Positions 42,625-53,000 of a DNA stretch of 64,000 nucleotides are shown here, piece by piece; position 1 is the first letter of the stretch, and each line of letters starts with the position of its first letter. The position numbers and the translations under genes are program-made. Below the pieces are notes generated by a model. It worked only from the letters and a program-made list of their open reading frames with translations, made no database searches and was not told the origin of the DNA. Source of the stretch: Paenibacillus chibensis (GTDB lineage: Bacteria; Bacillota; Bacilli; Paenibacillales; Paenibacillaceae); NCBI RefSeq assembly GCF_004001045.1, contig NZ_BIMK01000002.1, positions 1-64,000 on the forward strand, written 5' to 3'.

Positions 42625-44079
42625 TTAAGATTGACGCTGAACCGGTGGGACGGCATAACGCTTGTCCAGCATTTCCGGTTTCGGTGCGAACACGCGCAGC
42701 ACCAAATGGAATCCGCCCTCCGGCGCGGGCAGCCAATTGGACGACATGTTCCCTTCCGGCGGCGCATGCCGGATGTAAATGTCGAGCGATCCGTCCGCGT
42801 TATATTTCATGCCTTCCGTCAAATCTCCGATGGCATAACGCTGAAGCGAATTCGGCACCAAGAACATGTCGGGACCATACATCGTGAGCGACCAAAAGCC
42901 TGTGGCTGCGGGTAGCTGCTCCTTGCCGAAATGCAGCACGTAATTATGCTTTCCGGTTAGCGGCATGCCGCTGCCGTCTGCATCGGCGCGCGCATACAGC
43001 TCCTCGGACGGCACGTTGGCTCCAAGACCGGAATAGGCCACGACGGCGCGTTCCAAAAAGCGGTCCCCGTAGGTGCCGATCCCGTACCCGACCGCCCAGC
43101 CGTTCGCCTTCGGCACCCAGGAACCCGCTGCTTCGATGATCCGCTGTGCTTCCGGCGCCGCCCGGACCAACCCGGCGACAACGGCCGGGTTTAAAGCCTT
43201 CGCGTCAAAGCCTTGAGCCGGATCGATGCCGAAGAGCTTGAACTGGTCCAGCAATACCTGATCCCCCGGCGGAGGCGGATTTCGCTTGATGGCATCCGTC
43301 ATGGCCTGGTAGAATGCCAGCGGCTGCTTCGTCAGATCCGGCACCGGAACAGCAGACAGCTTCTTCATGCCTTGCAACTCCTTATGCCCGTGCAAAGGTT
43401 TCAAGGTAAACTGTTTTTCGAACGAGGCAGCCCGCCCTTCATCCTGCTTTCCGTCCACCTCTACGCGGCCGAGCAGCCATACGGTGTTGGTAGGCGCCAC
43501 GATTTTCGGATGGGCCGTTTTCCAATACCAGGAAGGCCCGGCAATCTCCACTCTTCCCCGCTTGTTCTTCATCGAGCGGTTAGAGACGTTGTGGAAGGTA
43601 TTCGTATACGCGTCGAGCATCTGGACGGTGTAATAACGACCGCTTGGATTGGCAGGCACATTCAGCATTACCGGTCCTTTGGACAGATCCAGCCAGGCGC
43701 TGAAGTACAACGTGGAGCTGTTAGGGGTGACAATATCCCTGTACGCCGGGGATGCGAGCGTATCGGAGTAATAAAATCGGTTGATCGGAGCGCGCGACTT
43801 CAGCATCTCTGCTTCCGTCTGTTCCATCACGAGAAGCGGGTAGCCGTATAGGTATGCCTGAACCCCCAGCGAATACGCAAGCTGCTCCAGCTCTGACGCT
43901 CCCTTGCCGGTCAGAGTCTGGGGCGGATGAAACTGCTCAACCATTGATTCAAGCCCGCGTCCCTCAGCGCCCGAAACCGCGTAAGCAGACTGTGAGCCGC
44001 CGGAAACCGTCCCGCAAGCCAATACCGCCGCCAGCAGTCCTTTTCCTAACCTTGTGCACTTCCATGTACGCCAATGCAT
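42625..44079 (-). CDS. Secreted DUF1254/DUF1214 domain protein
   Basis: 484 residues with a signal peptide (about 1-34, ending SAYA). The N-terminal DUF1254 domain (about 65-200) carries GVQAYLYGYPLLVMEQT and TPNSSTLYFSAWLDLSKGP; the C-terminal DUF1214 domain (about 360-470) carries FWSLTMYGPDMFLVPN. The biochemical role of the family is unknown, though it is widespread in secreted proteins of soil bacteria. It lies upstream of UbiD on the same strand. Confidence 0.88.
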   Translation of the reverse strand: MHWRTWKCTRLGKGLLAAVLACGTVSGGSQSAYAVSGAEGRGLESMVEQFHPPQTLTGKGASELEQLAYSLGVQAYLYGYPLLVMEQTEAEMLKSRAPINRFYYSDTLASPAYRDIVTPNSSTLYFSAWLDLSKGPVMLNVPANPSGRYYTVQMLDAYTNTFHNVSNRSMKNKRGRVEIAGPSWYWKTAHPKIVAPTNTVWLLGRVEVDGKQDEGRAASFEKQFTLKPLHGHKELQGMKKLSAVPVPDLTKQPLAFYQAMTDAIKRNPPPPGDQVLLDQFKLFGIDPAQGFDAKALNPAVVAGLVRAAPEAQRIIEAAGSWVPKANGWAVGYGIGTYGDRFLERAVVAYSGLGANVPSEELYARADADGSGMPLTGKHNYVLHFGKEQLPAATGFWSLTMYGPDMFLVPNSLQRYAIGDLTEGMKYNADGSLDIYIRHAPPEGNMSSNWLPAPEGGFHLVLRVFAPKPEMLDKRYAVPPVQRQS

Positions 44080-44174
44080 TGTATAACCCCTTCCATGATC
44101 GATATCCGATCCTGGTATATTTTTCTAGTGTTGTGCTTAGGGTTAGCCAATGAAAGGCGCTTTATTCCCTTGCT

Positions 44175-44822
44175 TCAGCGAGATTCATAGTCTTGGTAAC
44201 GATCCTTGTCGTCCCACATCCGTTGGAACGTATCCTCGAACTTTTTGCCGACTTCTTCATCATGGATGATCAAAACAACGTCGTCGTTCTCCTTCACGGA
44301 AGATTTCAGATAATTGAATGATCCTGCCTCCACGCTTTTCCCGTCCGCGATGAGCATTTTCAAATGCATTTTCCCTTTATGACTGCTGACCTTGACCGGT
44401 ACGCCGGCTTTCATGATCCGCTTGAGCGCATTCTGCTGCTTCTCTTTGCTGTTCGCATGCTCCTGGTCCGTGACGAGGCGTACGCGGACTCCCCTGCCGG
44501 CCGCATCCGCGATCGCGTCGACGATCGGGTCATAATTCAAGCTGTATACCGCCACGTCAAGCGTGCTCTTCGCATCGTTGATCAGCCCGATGATGGCTTG
44601 CTCCGGATGATCTCCGTTTTGGACAAAATAAGTCTGAACATTTGTTTTTCCGCTTTTTGAAGAAGCGTTGTTTGATGCATCGTTTTGGCTCGTTTGGGCT
44701 TGCGTTTGTGCTCGATTCACTTCGTTCGCTCCCGTCGGATTGTTCTTCTGACTGCCTGCCGAGCATCCGGACAAAAGCCCGCAAATCAAGGCAAGCGCAA
44801 TCCATCTTTGGTGATGCGGCAT
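44175..44822 (-). CDS. Phospholipase D-like lipoprotein (single HKD motif)
   Basis: 215 residues. Signal peptide with lipobox LSGC (about 20), a Ser/Asn/Gln-rich linker, then one PLD domain with the HKD motif HLKMLIADGKSVEAGSFNY (H-x-K-x4-D). One-motif enzymes work as dimers, like the Nuc endonuclease or cardiolipin-type enzymes. Its exported location suggests a nuclease or lipase at the membrane surface. Confidence 0.88.
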   Translation of the reverse strand: MPHHQRWIALALICGLLSGCSAGSQKNNPTGANEVNRAQTQAQTSQNDASNNASSKSGKTNVQTYFVQNGDHPEQAIIGLINDAKSTLDVAVYSLNYDPIVDAIADAAGRGVRVRLVTDQEHANSKEKQQNALKRIMKAGVPVKVSSHKGKMHLKMLIADGKSVEAGSFNYLKSSVKENDDVVLIIHDEEVGKKFEDTFQRMWDDKDRYQDYESR

Positions 44823-44924
44823 GCAGAAATCTCTCCCTCCCGGCTGCTGTCCAATAGATATTGTGTATCATCGTAACAAAAATGAAGCGGCTTCACCACT
44901 TTATGGGAAGTTTTGAAAACAAGG

Positions 44925-44954
44925 CGAAAAAACCGCCTGAAGGATCAGGCGGTT
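44925..44954 (-). terminator. Terminator of the nitroreductase gene
   Basis: Perfect stem AACCGCCTGA/TCAGGCGGTT with a T run on the minus strand, 45 bp past the stop. Confidence 0.9.
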
Positions 44955-44998
44955 CGGTTCCTAACTCAATTCATGAATTGAATGGATGGCAAAGTCTC

Positions 44999-45625
44999 TC
45001 AAAATCCGTTATACGTCACAAATTCGCCGACCGGCTTCCGGTAGCCTCGGGGTCGTTGTTTGCCGGTGTCCTCTTTGCCGATCGTAATCAGCATCGCGGG
45101 TACGTAGCGGTCCGGAATGTTCAGCGCCCGGCGGAGCTGCTCGGGATCGAACCCGATCATCGGACAGGTATCCCACCCTTTGTCTTTGGCGATCAGCATG
45201 AACAGCATCGCGGACAAGCTTGCGTTGCGGATGGCTTCGTCCCTTTTGAATGCATCGCCTCCATCTTCGTACATGCCGATGACGCTGCTGACCGTTTCGT
45301 CGAATTCGCGCCGGTCGATGACTCCGAGATTCAGCAAACCTTCGTTGATCGGACCGATGTTGTGATAAGCTTCCAAATCCCCCAGCACGACGATCGCCGC
45401 AGAGCTTGTCAGTACTTTATATTGCTTGAAAGCCGCTTCGTATACCTTTTCCTTCAGCTCCTTCTCCGTCACCGCAACGTAGTGGGTGTGCTGCAAATTG
45501 AAGGCGGACGGAGCGAATTTCACGAGGCTGAACATTTCGGCAAGATCCTGCTCGCTAATATGAACGTCGGTTTGGAACTTGCTCGCAGATCTTCTGGCTT
45601 GGACGAGCTCTTGAAACTGGCTCAT
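44999..45625 (-). CDS. NAD(P)H nitroreductase family flavoprotein
   Basis: 208 residues. The FMN-binding N-terminal motif is RRSASKFQ, followed by FAPSAFNLQHTHYVAV; the C-terminal part has GWDTCPMIGFDPEQLRRAL. It resembles YodC/YdgI. It reduces nitro or quinone compounds using NAD(P)H; true substrate unknown. AGGGGAG precedes the ATG. Monocistronic. Confidence 0.9.
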   Translation of the reverse strand: MSQFQELVQARRSASKFQTDVHISEQDLAEMFSLVKFAPSAFNLQHTHYVAVTEKELKEKVYEAAFKQYKVLTSSAAIVVLGDLEAYHNIGPINEGLLNLGVIDRREFDETVSSVIGMYEDGGDAFKRDEAIRNASLSAMLFMLIAKDKGWDTCPMIGFDPEQLRRALNIPDRYVPAMLITIGKEDTGKQRPRGYRKPVGEFVTYNGF

Positions 45626-45759
45626 GATGATATCTCCCCTATGTATGTTTTTATAAAATAGGTATTCATTCAGTTATTTTATGTCAGTTGCTTTAAAAAA
45701 GTGAGTTAAATATATCATACATTCCTATTTTCCCGCAATACTTCCGATCAGCAGAAAAT

Positions 45760-45781
45760 AAAAAAAAAGACGCTCAGCGTC
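45760..45781 (-). terminator. Terminator of the HupE-permease-TIGR03943 operon
   Basis: Stem GACGCT/AGCGTC followed by nine T on the minus strand. Confidence 0.8.
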
Positions 45782-45789
45782 AAAAGCAG

Positions 45790-46659
45790 CTAATGGGCTG
45801 CCTTCACTATAAGCGTCCCATTGAAATTCTTGGAAGGAATCGCAATATCGTACGTGCCCGGCTGCGGGTTGCTCAGCAGAAATATGTTTTCGCCTTCCTT
45901 CAGATCTGCGTCAACGTTCAGGTTTTGGGATACGAGCTTTAATCCGGAGCCTGCTCTGGGCTTCACGTCAACGACAACCTTGATCATTTTCTTCGCCTCA
46001 AAGTCAGTGTTTGCCGGTGTGAATCCGGCGGCAGATACCTCGATCGTGGCCACTTGCATGTCGTTGTCTTCATCGATGGCGGCGGCAAGCGATTTCGGCT
46101 GACCAATAGCTCCCAGCGCGATCCGGTCCTGCGTCAGCAGCATGCCTCCCGCGAGCACGGCCAATGAAGCCGCAAGCACGATCGTGCTTACAGCCGATGA
46201 CGGCTTTTTTATCAGGTTCGATTTTTTCATTGGAGGATGGGACGCATGAGCCAGATGCTCGCCCGCTTTCTGCACGATAAACGAACAAATAATGAACAAA
46301 ACCGCAACCACCAATACAACGAGCCTGGATTCATAGAACAATCCTCCCAGCATCGATCCCAGCAATGCCCCGATCACGGCGGACATAAAGCCGTTCATTG
46401 CAGACTGCCAGCCGTAAGCCATGCCTAAGGCAGCACCTGCAGCCGCCGCGATGAGCGCGATCCAAGCGAGTACAACCCAGCGGAAATCAAAGGCCTGCAC
46501 ACCTGCGGCTCCAAGAGCCAACCCCGACAAAACTGCGAAAACAGCGGCAAGAATCGTACCGTTCCTTTGGGATAGAAGGCCTTTTCTTCGGAACATTAAA
46601 AACACATGGTAACCCGTCAACAGCAGTATCAAAGCAAAACTTCCAGCATGAAGCAGCAT
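45790..46659 (-). CDS. Membrane protein with C-terminal cupredoxin-like domain
   Basis: 289 residues. Four or five N-terminal helices (about 5-130), a basic linker, another helix (about 155-175), then a beta domain (about 200-289) that starts IEVSAAGFTPANTDFEAKK and ends GTYDIAIPSKNFNGTLIV. This layout matches cupredoxin-like folds, but the Cys-His-Met copper ligands are not there. Last gene of the putative metal operon, 41 bp after the TIGR03943 gene. It may sense or buffer rather than carry copper. Confidence 0.65.
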   Translation of the reverse strand: MLLHAGSFALILLLTGYHVFLMFRRKGLLSQRNGTILAAVFAVLSGLALGAAGVQAFDFRWVVLAWIALIAAAAGAALGMAYGWQSAMNGFMSAVIGALLGSMLGGLFYESRLVVLVVAVLFIICSFIVQKAGEHLAHASHPPMKKSNLIKKPSSAVSTIVLAASLAVLAGGMLLTQDRIALGAIGQPKSLAAAIDEDNDMQVATIEVSAAGFTPANTDFEAKKMIKVVVDVKPRAGSGLKLVSQNLNVDADLKEGENIFLLSNPQPGTYDIAIPSKNFNGTLIVKAAH

Positions 46660-46700
46660 GATTCATCTCTCCATCTTAGGTAGTGTAAAAGAAGCAGCAT

Positions 46701-47648
46701 TTAGAGCTTTTTGGCGAAATCCCAGTCCGGGTATACATAAGGTATGGTTGGCGCCGCAGCCGGCTCCGTATCGGAAACGTCAATTTTGATCACCTGTTGG
46801 CCCCGATAAGTCGTTGTTGCGATGGTACCGGTGATATCTACCCATGCATCGTCGGCGAAGCTTCCGGCTTCGGGAGTTTCGGCAATGATGCCATATGGCG
46901 AAATATCCGCGATGCAGTGGGTCATAGCCATTCTCCCAATGATGAATTGGTTCTCCCCAAGCCCCTCCTCACGGTAAACAAAGCCTTTGATCCGAATGGT
47001 TTTGCCTTCAAAATTGCCCGCGAAGGCATTCAGCGCCTGCAGCTTCTCGATAAACCATTCGTCCTTCATCTCAATGACGTCCTGACGGTATAGCAGCATT
47101 CCAAGTTTGGCATAATCCCGGTTATATTTGTCTGATTTGAACCGCTCTTTCAGTTCGGGATCATCGGTTCCCGCCAATGGGGCCAAATCTGCCGGTATGC
47201 CGCCGCTGCCGCCCGCGGATTCTCCCACTTGAATCCCCCTGCTTTTGACCAGCGATCCGGCAAATGCTTGGTCGGGCAGAACAACTCCAAGCAGCAAAGG
47301 TAAAATAAACAGGCCATACATCAACACGTTTTTCGCAAGCGACGGTGAAGGCTCATGGCCATGCCCGTGCTCATCATGGTCGTGATGGTGATGGTGATGA
47401 TGTACCGAGTCATGACTACACGCGCACGCTGCGGGAACCTCTTTCGTCCGGGAGCGTATGAGGATATAAAGCTGGAAAACCGCAAACAAGAATAACCCTG
47501 CGGCAGCCAGCTCCGTATATTTGACGAGATGGGGAGCGATATACAAGAGAATGTCTCCCGTAAATGTTAAATAAGCGATATATCCGGCAAAGCCCATCAA
47601 AATAAGCAGCTTGAGCACATGGTGAACGACCGGGAGCAGATTTTTCAT
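46701..47648 (-). CDS. TIGR03943 family membrane protein with His-rich segment
   Basis: 315 residues from the ATG at 47648, preceded by AGGGAGGGC; a longer frame overlapping the permease gene is rejected. Two helices (about 10-28 and 35-57), a His/Asp-rich stretch HHHHHHHDHDEHGHGH (about 82-97), a third helix (about 105-125), then a soluble domain ending in FIIGRMAMTHCIADISPYGI and IPYVYPDWDFAKKL. It is like YcgQ of Bacillus. The histidine cluster suggests zinc, nickel or cobalt binding. Paired with the YcgR-like permease upstream. Confidence 0.88.
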   Translation of the reverse strand: MKNLLPVVHHVLKLLILMGFAGYIAYLTFTGDILLYIAPHLVKYTELAAAGLFLFAVFQLYILIRSRTKEVPAACACSHDSVHHHHHHHDHDEHGHGHEPSPSLAKNVLMYGLFILPLLLGVVLPDQAFAGSLVKSRGIQVGESAGGSGGIPADLAPLAGTDDPELKERFKSDKYNRDYAKLGMLLYRQDVIEMKDEWFIEKLQALNAFAGNFEGKTIRIKGFVYREEGLGENQFIIGRMAMTHCIADISPYGIIAETPEAGSFADDAWVDITGTIATTTYRGQQVIKIDVSDTEPAAAPTIPYVYPDWDFAKKL

Positions 47649-47662
47649 GCCCTCCCTCCTTT

Positions 47663-48712
47663 CTAGGCAAGCCAACATTTTTCCAAAAGCCAGGTGCCGC
47701 CGTAAACGAGAACGATCACGAGCGAGCTGTACACGATCACGAAGCGGGCCTTGAATACGGCCGTCATCATCAAAATCCCTTTCAAATTCAGCATCGGCCC
47801 GAGCACCATGAACGCCACCAGCGCGCCCCCCGAAAAGGTCGTCAGAAATGACTGCGCCACAAAAGCATCGGAGGTGGAGCATAGCGAAAGCAGAAATCCG
47901 AGCCCCATCATCAGAACATTCGCATGGACCGGACCTTGCCCCCATCCCACCAAGCTTTCTTTGCCGACAAAAGCAAGGAGCACGCCAACCAGTAACGCTC
48001 CGAACATCAAATATTTGCCCATCTCGAAAAATTCGCCGACCGCGTGGTTCATCACTTCCAGCAGCCGCTGGCCAAGCGGAGGAGAAACAGCGGCTTTATC
48101 AACCGGCGAAGGTGCCGGAATGGAAGCAGCTTGTCCCGAAACGGCATCCTGGTGCCGTAATTGATTCGGATTCACGAAGCGGTAAACGATTAGCCCTAGA
48201 ATAAGTGCCGTCAAAAATGCTAATCCCATGCGGGAATACGCGATATCCGGCCTGCTGCGAAACGCCGTGTACGTCGACCAGAAGACAATCGGGTTCAAGA
48301 TCGGTCCGACCGCGATGAACGCCGTAGCCACGTAAAGCGGCATTCCCTTCTGAATCAAGCGGCGGACGGCAGGCACCATGCCGCATTCGCAGATCGGAAA
48401 GAGGATCCCGATCAAGCTTGCCGCCACGATCCCCAGGATGGGGTTGCGCGGGATCATGCGTTGGATTGTCCCTTCCGATACGAACACCTCAAGCAGCGCG
48501 GAAACAACGACGCCAATCAGAATAAAGGGCATGGCTTCAATGATGATACTGACAAACATCATTTTGAAGATCTGCAGCTTGGGATGGTGCAGCAGCGTTC
48601 CGGGATCCTGCGTAGATAGCACATACAGCACGATCATAACAACCAGGGAAGCTCCTGCAATGAGATAGCTGTTCCATTTCAACGTCTTTTTTCGTAGTGC
48701 CGTCTCTTGCAT
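47663..48712 (-). CDS. YcgR/YraQ-family permease (UPF0718)
   Basis: 349 residues, eight or more helices. The family motif FPICECGMVPAVRRLIQKG (cysteines in CEC) and the second half CSTSDAFVAQSF mark ArsP_1/DUF318 permeases, related to organoarsenic exporters. Ribosome site AGAGGGAG before the ATG. The TIGR03943 gene starts 14 bp downstream, the conserved YcgR-YcgQ pair. The substrate here is probably a metal or oxyanion. Confidence 0.9.
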   Translation of the reverse strand: MQETALRKKTLKWNSYLIAGASLVVMIVLYVLSTQDPGTLLHHPKLQIFKMMFVSIIIEAMPFILIGVVVSALLEVFVSEGTIQRMIPRNPILGIVAASLIGILFPICECGMVPAVRRLIQKGMPLYVATAFIAVGPILNPIVFWSTYTAFRSRPDIAYSRMGLAFLTALILGLIVYRFVNPNQLRHQDAVSGQAASIPAPSPVDKAAVSPPLGQRLLEVMNHAVGEFFEMGKYLMFGALLVGVLLAFVGKESLVGWGQGPVHANVLMMGLGFLLSLCSTSDAFVAQSFLTTFSGGALVAFMVLGPMLNLKGILMMTAVFKARFVIVYSSLVIVLVYGGTWLLEKCWLA

Positions 48713-48731
48713 TGATATACTCCCTCTTCAT

Positions 48732-49943
48732 TCATGGATTAGGAAAAAACAGCCGCTGAACGAGCCAAATTCCTCCCAGCGCAAAGGCTGCGGTGGAGAA
48801 TGCCAAAACCGTGCGTCTCGAATATTTCCAGCGATGCAAAAGCGCGAGGAGCGGCAAAAGAATGGCGACCATGATGAGCTGCACGGTTTCGATGCCCAAA
48901 TTGAAGCTGACCAAATCCACGGCAAGCTCGCTGCGGGGGATGTCCATCTCCTTCAAAATATCGGCAAAGCCCATGCCGTGAATCAGTCCGAAAATAAAGG
49001 TTAGCACCCAGCGGTAGCTGACACGTTCGCGGATCATGTTGTCGATGGCCACGTAGCAAATACTGAGCGCAATGGCAGGTTCGACGATGATGGCAGGCAC
49101 GTTGATAAATCCGAGCACCGTCATAGTCAGCGTGATGCTGTGGGCTACCGTGAAGGCGGTAATCATCGCAGCATACTGCTTGAAGGTTTGCCTTGCGATC
49201 AGCAGGGAAAACAAAAAGAGCAGATGATCATATCCAGATAAAATATGATTCATCCCCAAGGTAAAAAACGAAAGCCAGCCGGTGTAAGCTTGGGAAGTAC
49301 CGCCTGGATTCTCAGACGCAGGCGTCTCTCCATCCGGGGCGTTAGCGGCGTCTTGCTGCGCTGTCTGGCCATCCTGGCCCAGATTCGCATACTCGTTATC
49401 CGTCAGCTGCATGGCCCATACCCGGTTGCTTCCGGATAATGCCGCCGTGCTCTTTTGGCTGCCGTAGTGGATCGTTACCAGATCAACATAATTGGCCGTT
49501 GCTTTGTTATTGACGTACAAGCGGTCCGTTAAGGACATCGGCTGCGAAGAAGTTACCGAAGGAAACTTCAACTTCAGGATCGCTTTGGTTGCGTCGCCCT
49601 GACGGTCCATGACCAGACTTTCGACATCCGACCAGGCTTGAGGCTGGTTGTCGATTTTAAACGCGATATCTTGTTCAAGCACTTTAAGCAGCCGGTCCTT
49701 CACGGCCTCGAATTCCTGCTCGTCCAACATGCCGTTTTGGTCCATGTCGCCGCCAACCAGTTCGATGACGGAAAGTTCATCAAGTGAATAAGTCATTTCA
49801 ATACGGGATTTCGAGATGTCCAAGGTGGTGTAGCTGGCGCTGTAGGCGTGAGCATCGGCTTGCCGGTTAAAGGAACCCAGCGCGAAAACAATTGCTATGG
49901 TAATCATCAGGGATACTCGCAGTGCCTTTTGATGCCTATGCAT
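48732..49943 (-). CDS. EF-hand-containing HupE/UreJ-2 family membrane protein
   Basis: 403 residues. Signal peptide (about 1-32), an extracytoplasmic region (about 33-220) with a canonical EF-hand DMDQNGMLDEQEF (about 66-78), then a membrane half with HupE features GMNHILSGYDHLLFLFSLL, AHSITLT and LIHGMGFADIL. The histidines are candidate metal ligands. HupE/UreJ proteins import or handle nickel and cobalt; the calcium-binding loop in this context is unusual. First gene of the four-gene operon; GAGGCAACTC precedes the ATG. Confidence 0.85.
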   Translation of the reverse strand: MHRHQKALRVSLMITIAIVFALGSFNRQADAHAYSASYTTLDISKSRIEMTYSLDELSVIELVGGDMDQNGMLDEQEFEAVKDRLLKVLEQDIAFKIDNQPQAWSDVESLVMDRQGDATKAILKLKFPSVTSSQPMSLTDRLYVNNKATANYVDLVTIHYGSQKSTAALSGSNRVWAMQLTDNEYANLGQDGQTAQQDAANAPDGETPASENPGGTSQAYTGWLSFFTLGMNHILSGYDHLLFLFSLLIARQTFKQYAAMITAFTVAHSITLTMTVLGFINVPAIIVEPAIALSICYVAIDNMIRERVSYRWVLTFIFGLIHGMGFADILKEMDIPRSELAVDLVSFNLGIETVQLIMVAILLPLLALLHRWKYSRRTVLAFSTAAFALGGIWLVQRLFFPNP

Positions 49944-49959
49944 GAGTTGCCTCCTCTAA

Positions 49960-49998
49960 AATGAACAGGATGCCGCTCCTCTGTAGAAGGGCATCCTG
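49960..49998 (-). terminator. Terminator of the giant SLH protein gene
   Basis: Perfect 9-bp stem CAGGATGCC/GGCATCCTG, then TTCATTTT on the minus strand; the T run is interrupted. Confidence 0.6.
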
Positions 49999-50015
49999 CA
50001 ATCCATCATGTTCTG

Positions 50016-53000
50016 CTATCTTGTCGTCTGAATCAATACATTGTAAATGACCTGCGCCGATTCGGCCCGTGTCGTGATGCCTTTCGGATCGAATTTGCCC
50101 GCCGAGCGTCCTTGCACCAGCTTAAGCTCCGTCGCCGATTTGACGAACGGCAAAGCCCAAGCCGAAACCTTGGTCTCGTCGGAGAACACCGCTTGCCCCT
50201 TCAATGCGGGCTTGCCATAGGCGTGCTCATATCCCCGCATCAGCATGGTGACCATTTCCTCGCGGGTAATATGCGCATTGGCGTCGAAGAACGTCGGGGT
50301 TTTACCCTGGATGATGCCTGCTTTCACGGCCATGGATACCGCTTCGGCATACCAGTCGCCGTCCTTGACATCCGCGAACGCCACAGATCCTGTGTCGGTA
50401 AGCTTCAGCGCCCGGACGAGAAGTGCCGCAAATTCAGCGCGCGTAACTTTTCTTTCGGGCTCGAAAGTCGTGTCGCTGGTACCGTTCACCAGCTGCTTGG
50501 ATGCCAATTCCTGAATGACTTCGGCTGCCCAATGGCTGGCCGGCACGTCAGCAAATGCCTTCATCATTTCAAACACGGCATATTTGCTGAAATGGCTGAT
50601 TTGAGCAATCATATAGCCGTCTGCGTACGTTCCGCCGACGTATTCAAGCTTTCCGTTGTCGGCAATATAGTAGATGCCGGCACGCTTCGGATGGATGGAT
50701 CCATCAACCTTCAACTTGATCGTGATCGGCTTGTCGAATTTGGACAGAACAACGGACTTGCCGTCGGCCGACTTGATTGAAAGCGTCAAATCATAGATGC
50801 TGCCGCCCAGCTTCAAGCTCGCATGAGCTGCTTGGCTGCTATCATTGATGACATTCTTGGCATCGGCATCGTTCAGAGGAATAAGCTTGAGCGATATGCT
50901 GCTGCCCTGTTGTTCCTCTGCCGTCAGCTTGCCGTATAACTGCCAGAGCAGCTCGGACGGCAGGGTCAGCGTAATCAGATCCGAATGGATCTGCAGCGCA
51001 TTCTGCTTGATCAGATCTGCAACGTTTCCTGGAAGGTTCACTTCCGTCGTTTGTGCGGGAACTTCGACGGCAATGATGCCGTTCGTTCCGCCGGCAAGAC
51101 TTCCGGAAGGAATGGTGACACTGGAGCCGGAACTGTCGTTGCCTGAGCCTCCACCGTTTCCTGTGTTACCGCCGTTTCCTGTATTACCGCTGCTTCCTGT
51201 ATTACCGCTACTTCCGTTGTTTCCGCCGCTTCCGCTGTTTCCGCCGCCCCCGGTGTCTCCAGAGTTCGGATTGGAAACTGTTACGATACTGGTCGCTTTA
51301 AAGCCGCCGTCCTCTGTCGTAACGGTAATGATTGCGGTACCTGCCGCATTGGCCGTTACTTTACCGACCGCGTCGACTGCTGCAACACTGCTGTCGCTCG
51401 AAGCCCATGTCACGGCTTTGTACAATGCCGTATCCGGGATGATGATCGCTTTCAGCTGATCCGTTTCGCCCACTTTGAGGCTAAGCGCAGGCTTATCTAA
51501 TATCACGCCGGTTATCGGCGTATGGTCGCCACCGCTCGAATCGTCTTTCGTCACGGTAACGATACTGGTCGCGGTAAACCCGCCTTCCTCCGTCGTGACC
51601 GTGATCGTCGCCGTTCCTTCGGCAATGGCCGTTACGTTGCCGGTTGCGTCGACCGAAACTACATTGTCGTCGCTCGTCGTCCACGTGACGGCTTTGTTCA
51701 CTGCCGTATCCGGAGCAACCGTCGCGATCAATTGGCCTGCTTCTCCCACTTTCAGGCTCAGCGTAAGCTTATCTAGCGTTACGCCCGTCACTGCCGTATC
51801 GTCGTCGCCACCGCTCGAATCGTCTTTCGTCACGGTAACGATGCTCGTCGCGGTAAACCCGCCATCCTCCGTCGTGACCGTAATCGTCGCCGTTCCTTCG
51901 GCAATGGCCGTTACGTTGCCGGTTGCGTCGACCGAAGCTACATTGTCGTCGCTCGTCGTCCACGTGATGGCTTTATTGTCTGCCGTAACAGGTGCCACGG
52001 TCGCCGTCAGTTGCTTGCTTTCGCCTACCTTCAGACCGAGCACCGTTTTGTCCAGCGTCACACCGGATACCGGCGTCGCCGTAGCGTCAACCACGATCAA
52101 TTCTTTCGTATCGCGAACACGGATCCGGTCTCCTTTGGAATATTTGCCGCTCAGACCGGTAGCAAGCAAGGTGTCGCCGACTTTAATGTCGGCCGGAGCG
52201 CCCGTTTTGTTGGTGATGTATCCATCCACGAATACCGTGACTTCACCGGAGCCGTCATCGACGATATAGGTACTTTCATCCGGGATCGCCTTTACTTTCC
52301 CTTTCACCTGTACCAATTGCCCCTGGTTGGTCTCCGAGACCGATTCGGCCGTGCTGACCCGTTTTGGTTCGACCGGAGGACCGGAATCGATTTTCACGAT
52401 GCTGTTGTCGAATCTGTCAAATATGAGTTCTTTATCATTTTCGAACGAGCCGATATGGCCATATACCCGTACCGTATCGCCAAGTTGAAGCTTTCCTTCC
52501 GGAACCTCGCTGAAAGCTACGATACCTCCCGTTTCGTCTTGGATATACGCGGAATCGTAGAAAGCGGTTGTCGTCACTTTGCCCTGCACGACAACGTCCG
52601 TACCTTCCGGAAGCTGGCGAACGTCATGAATCGGCGTAATTTTCGTTTCACGATTCGCAAGCCAATTGACGATCTTCAATCCGAACGGAACATTATTCGT
52701 CGGCCCGTCGTTCTGGGTCATTTGCTTATCGTTGAAAATATTCATACCCGCCACGAAGATACGTCCTTTGCCGATTTGTTCCGAAGCCACGAGCGGAATA
52801 GCGGTTCCGCCCGTTACATTCGTCAAGGCCGGTCCCGTTTTGCCGTTCGAGGTATGAACGTTGTATTTTACCGTATCCGCCTTCACCTGCGGCGAATCCT
52901 GGAACGTCGTTTCGTTGCCGGTGGCCAGAATCGTCACCGTGCTGCTGTTGGCAAGCGGAACTTTATTGCCAGAACCGTCATTGCCCGCAAGACTTGGACC

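Noticed and set aside
49944..50015. Zur or NikR box before the HupE operon
   Set aside because: No TCGTAAT-type or GTATGA-type dyad seen.
51148..51262. CRISPR-like repeat
   Set aside because: The 18-bp repeats are in frame and have no spacers; they encode a Gly/Ser/Asn linker.
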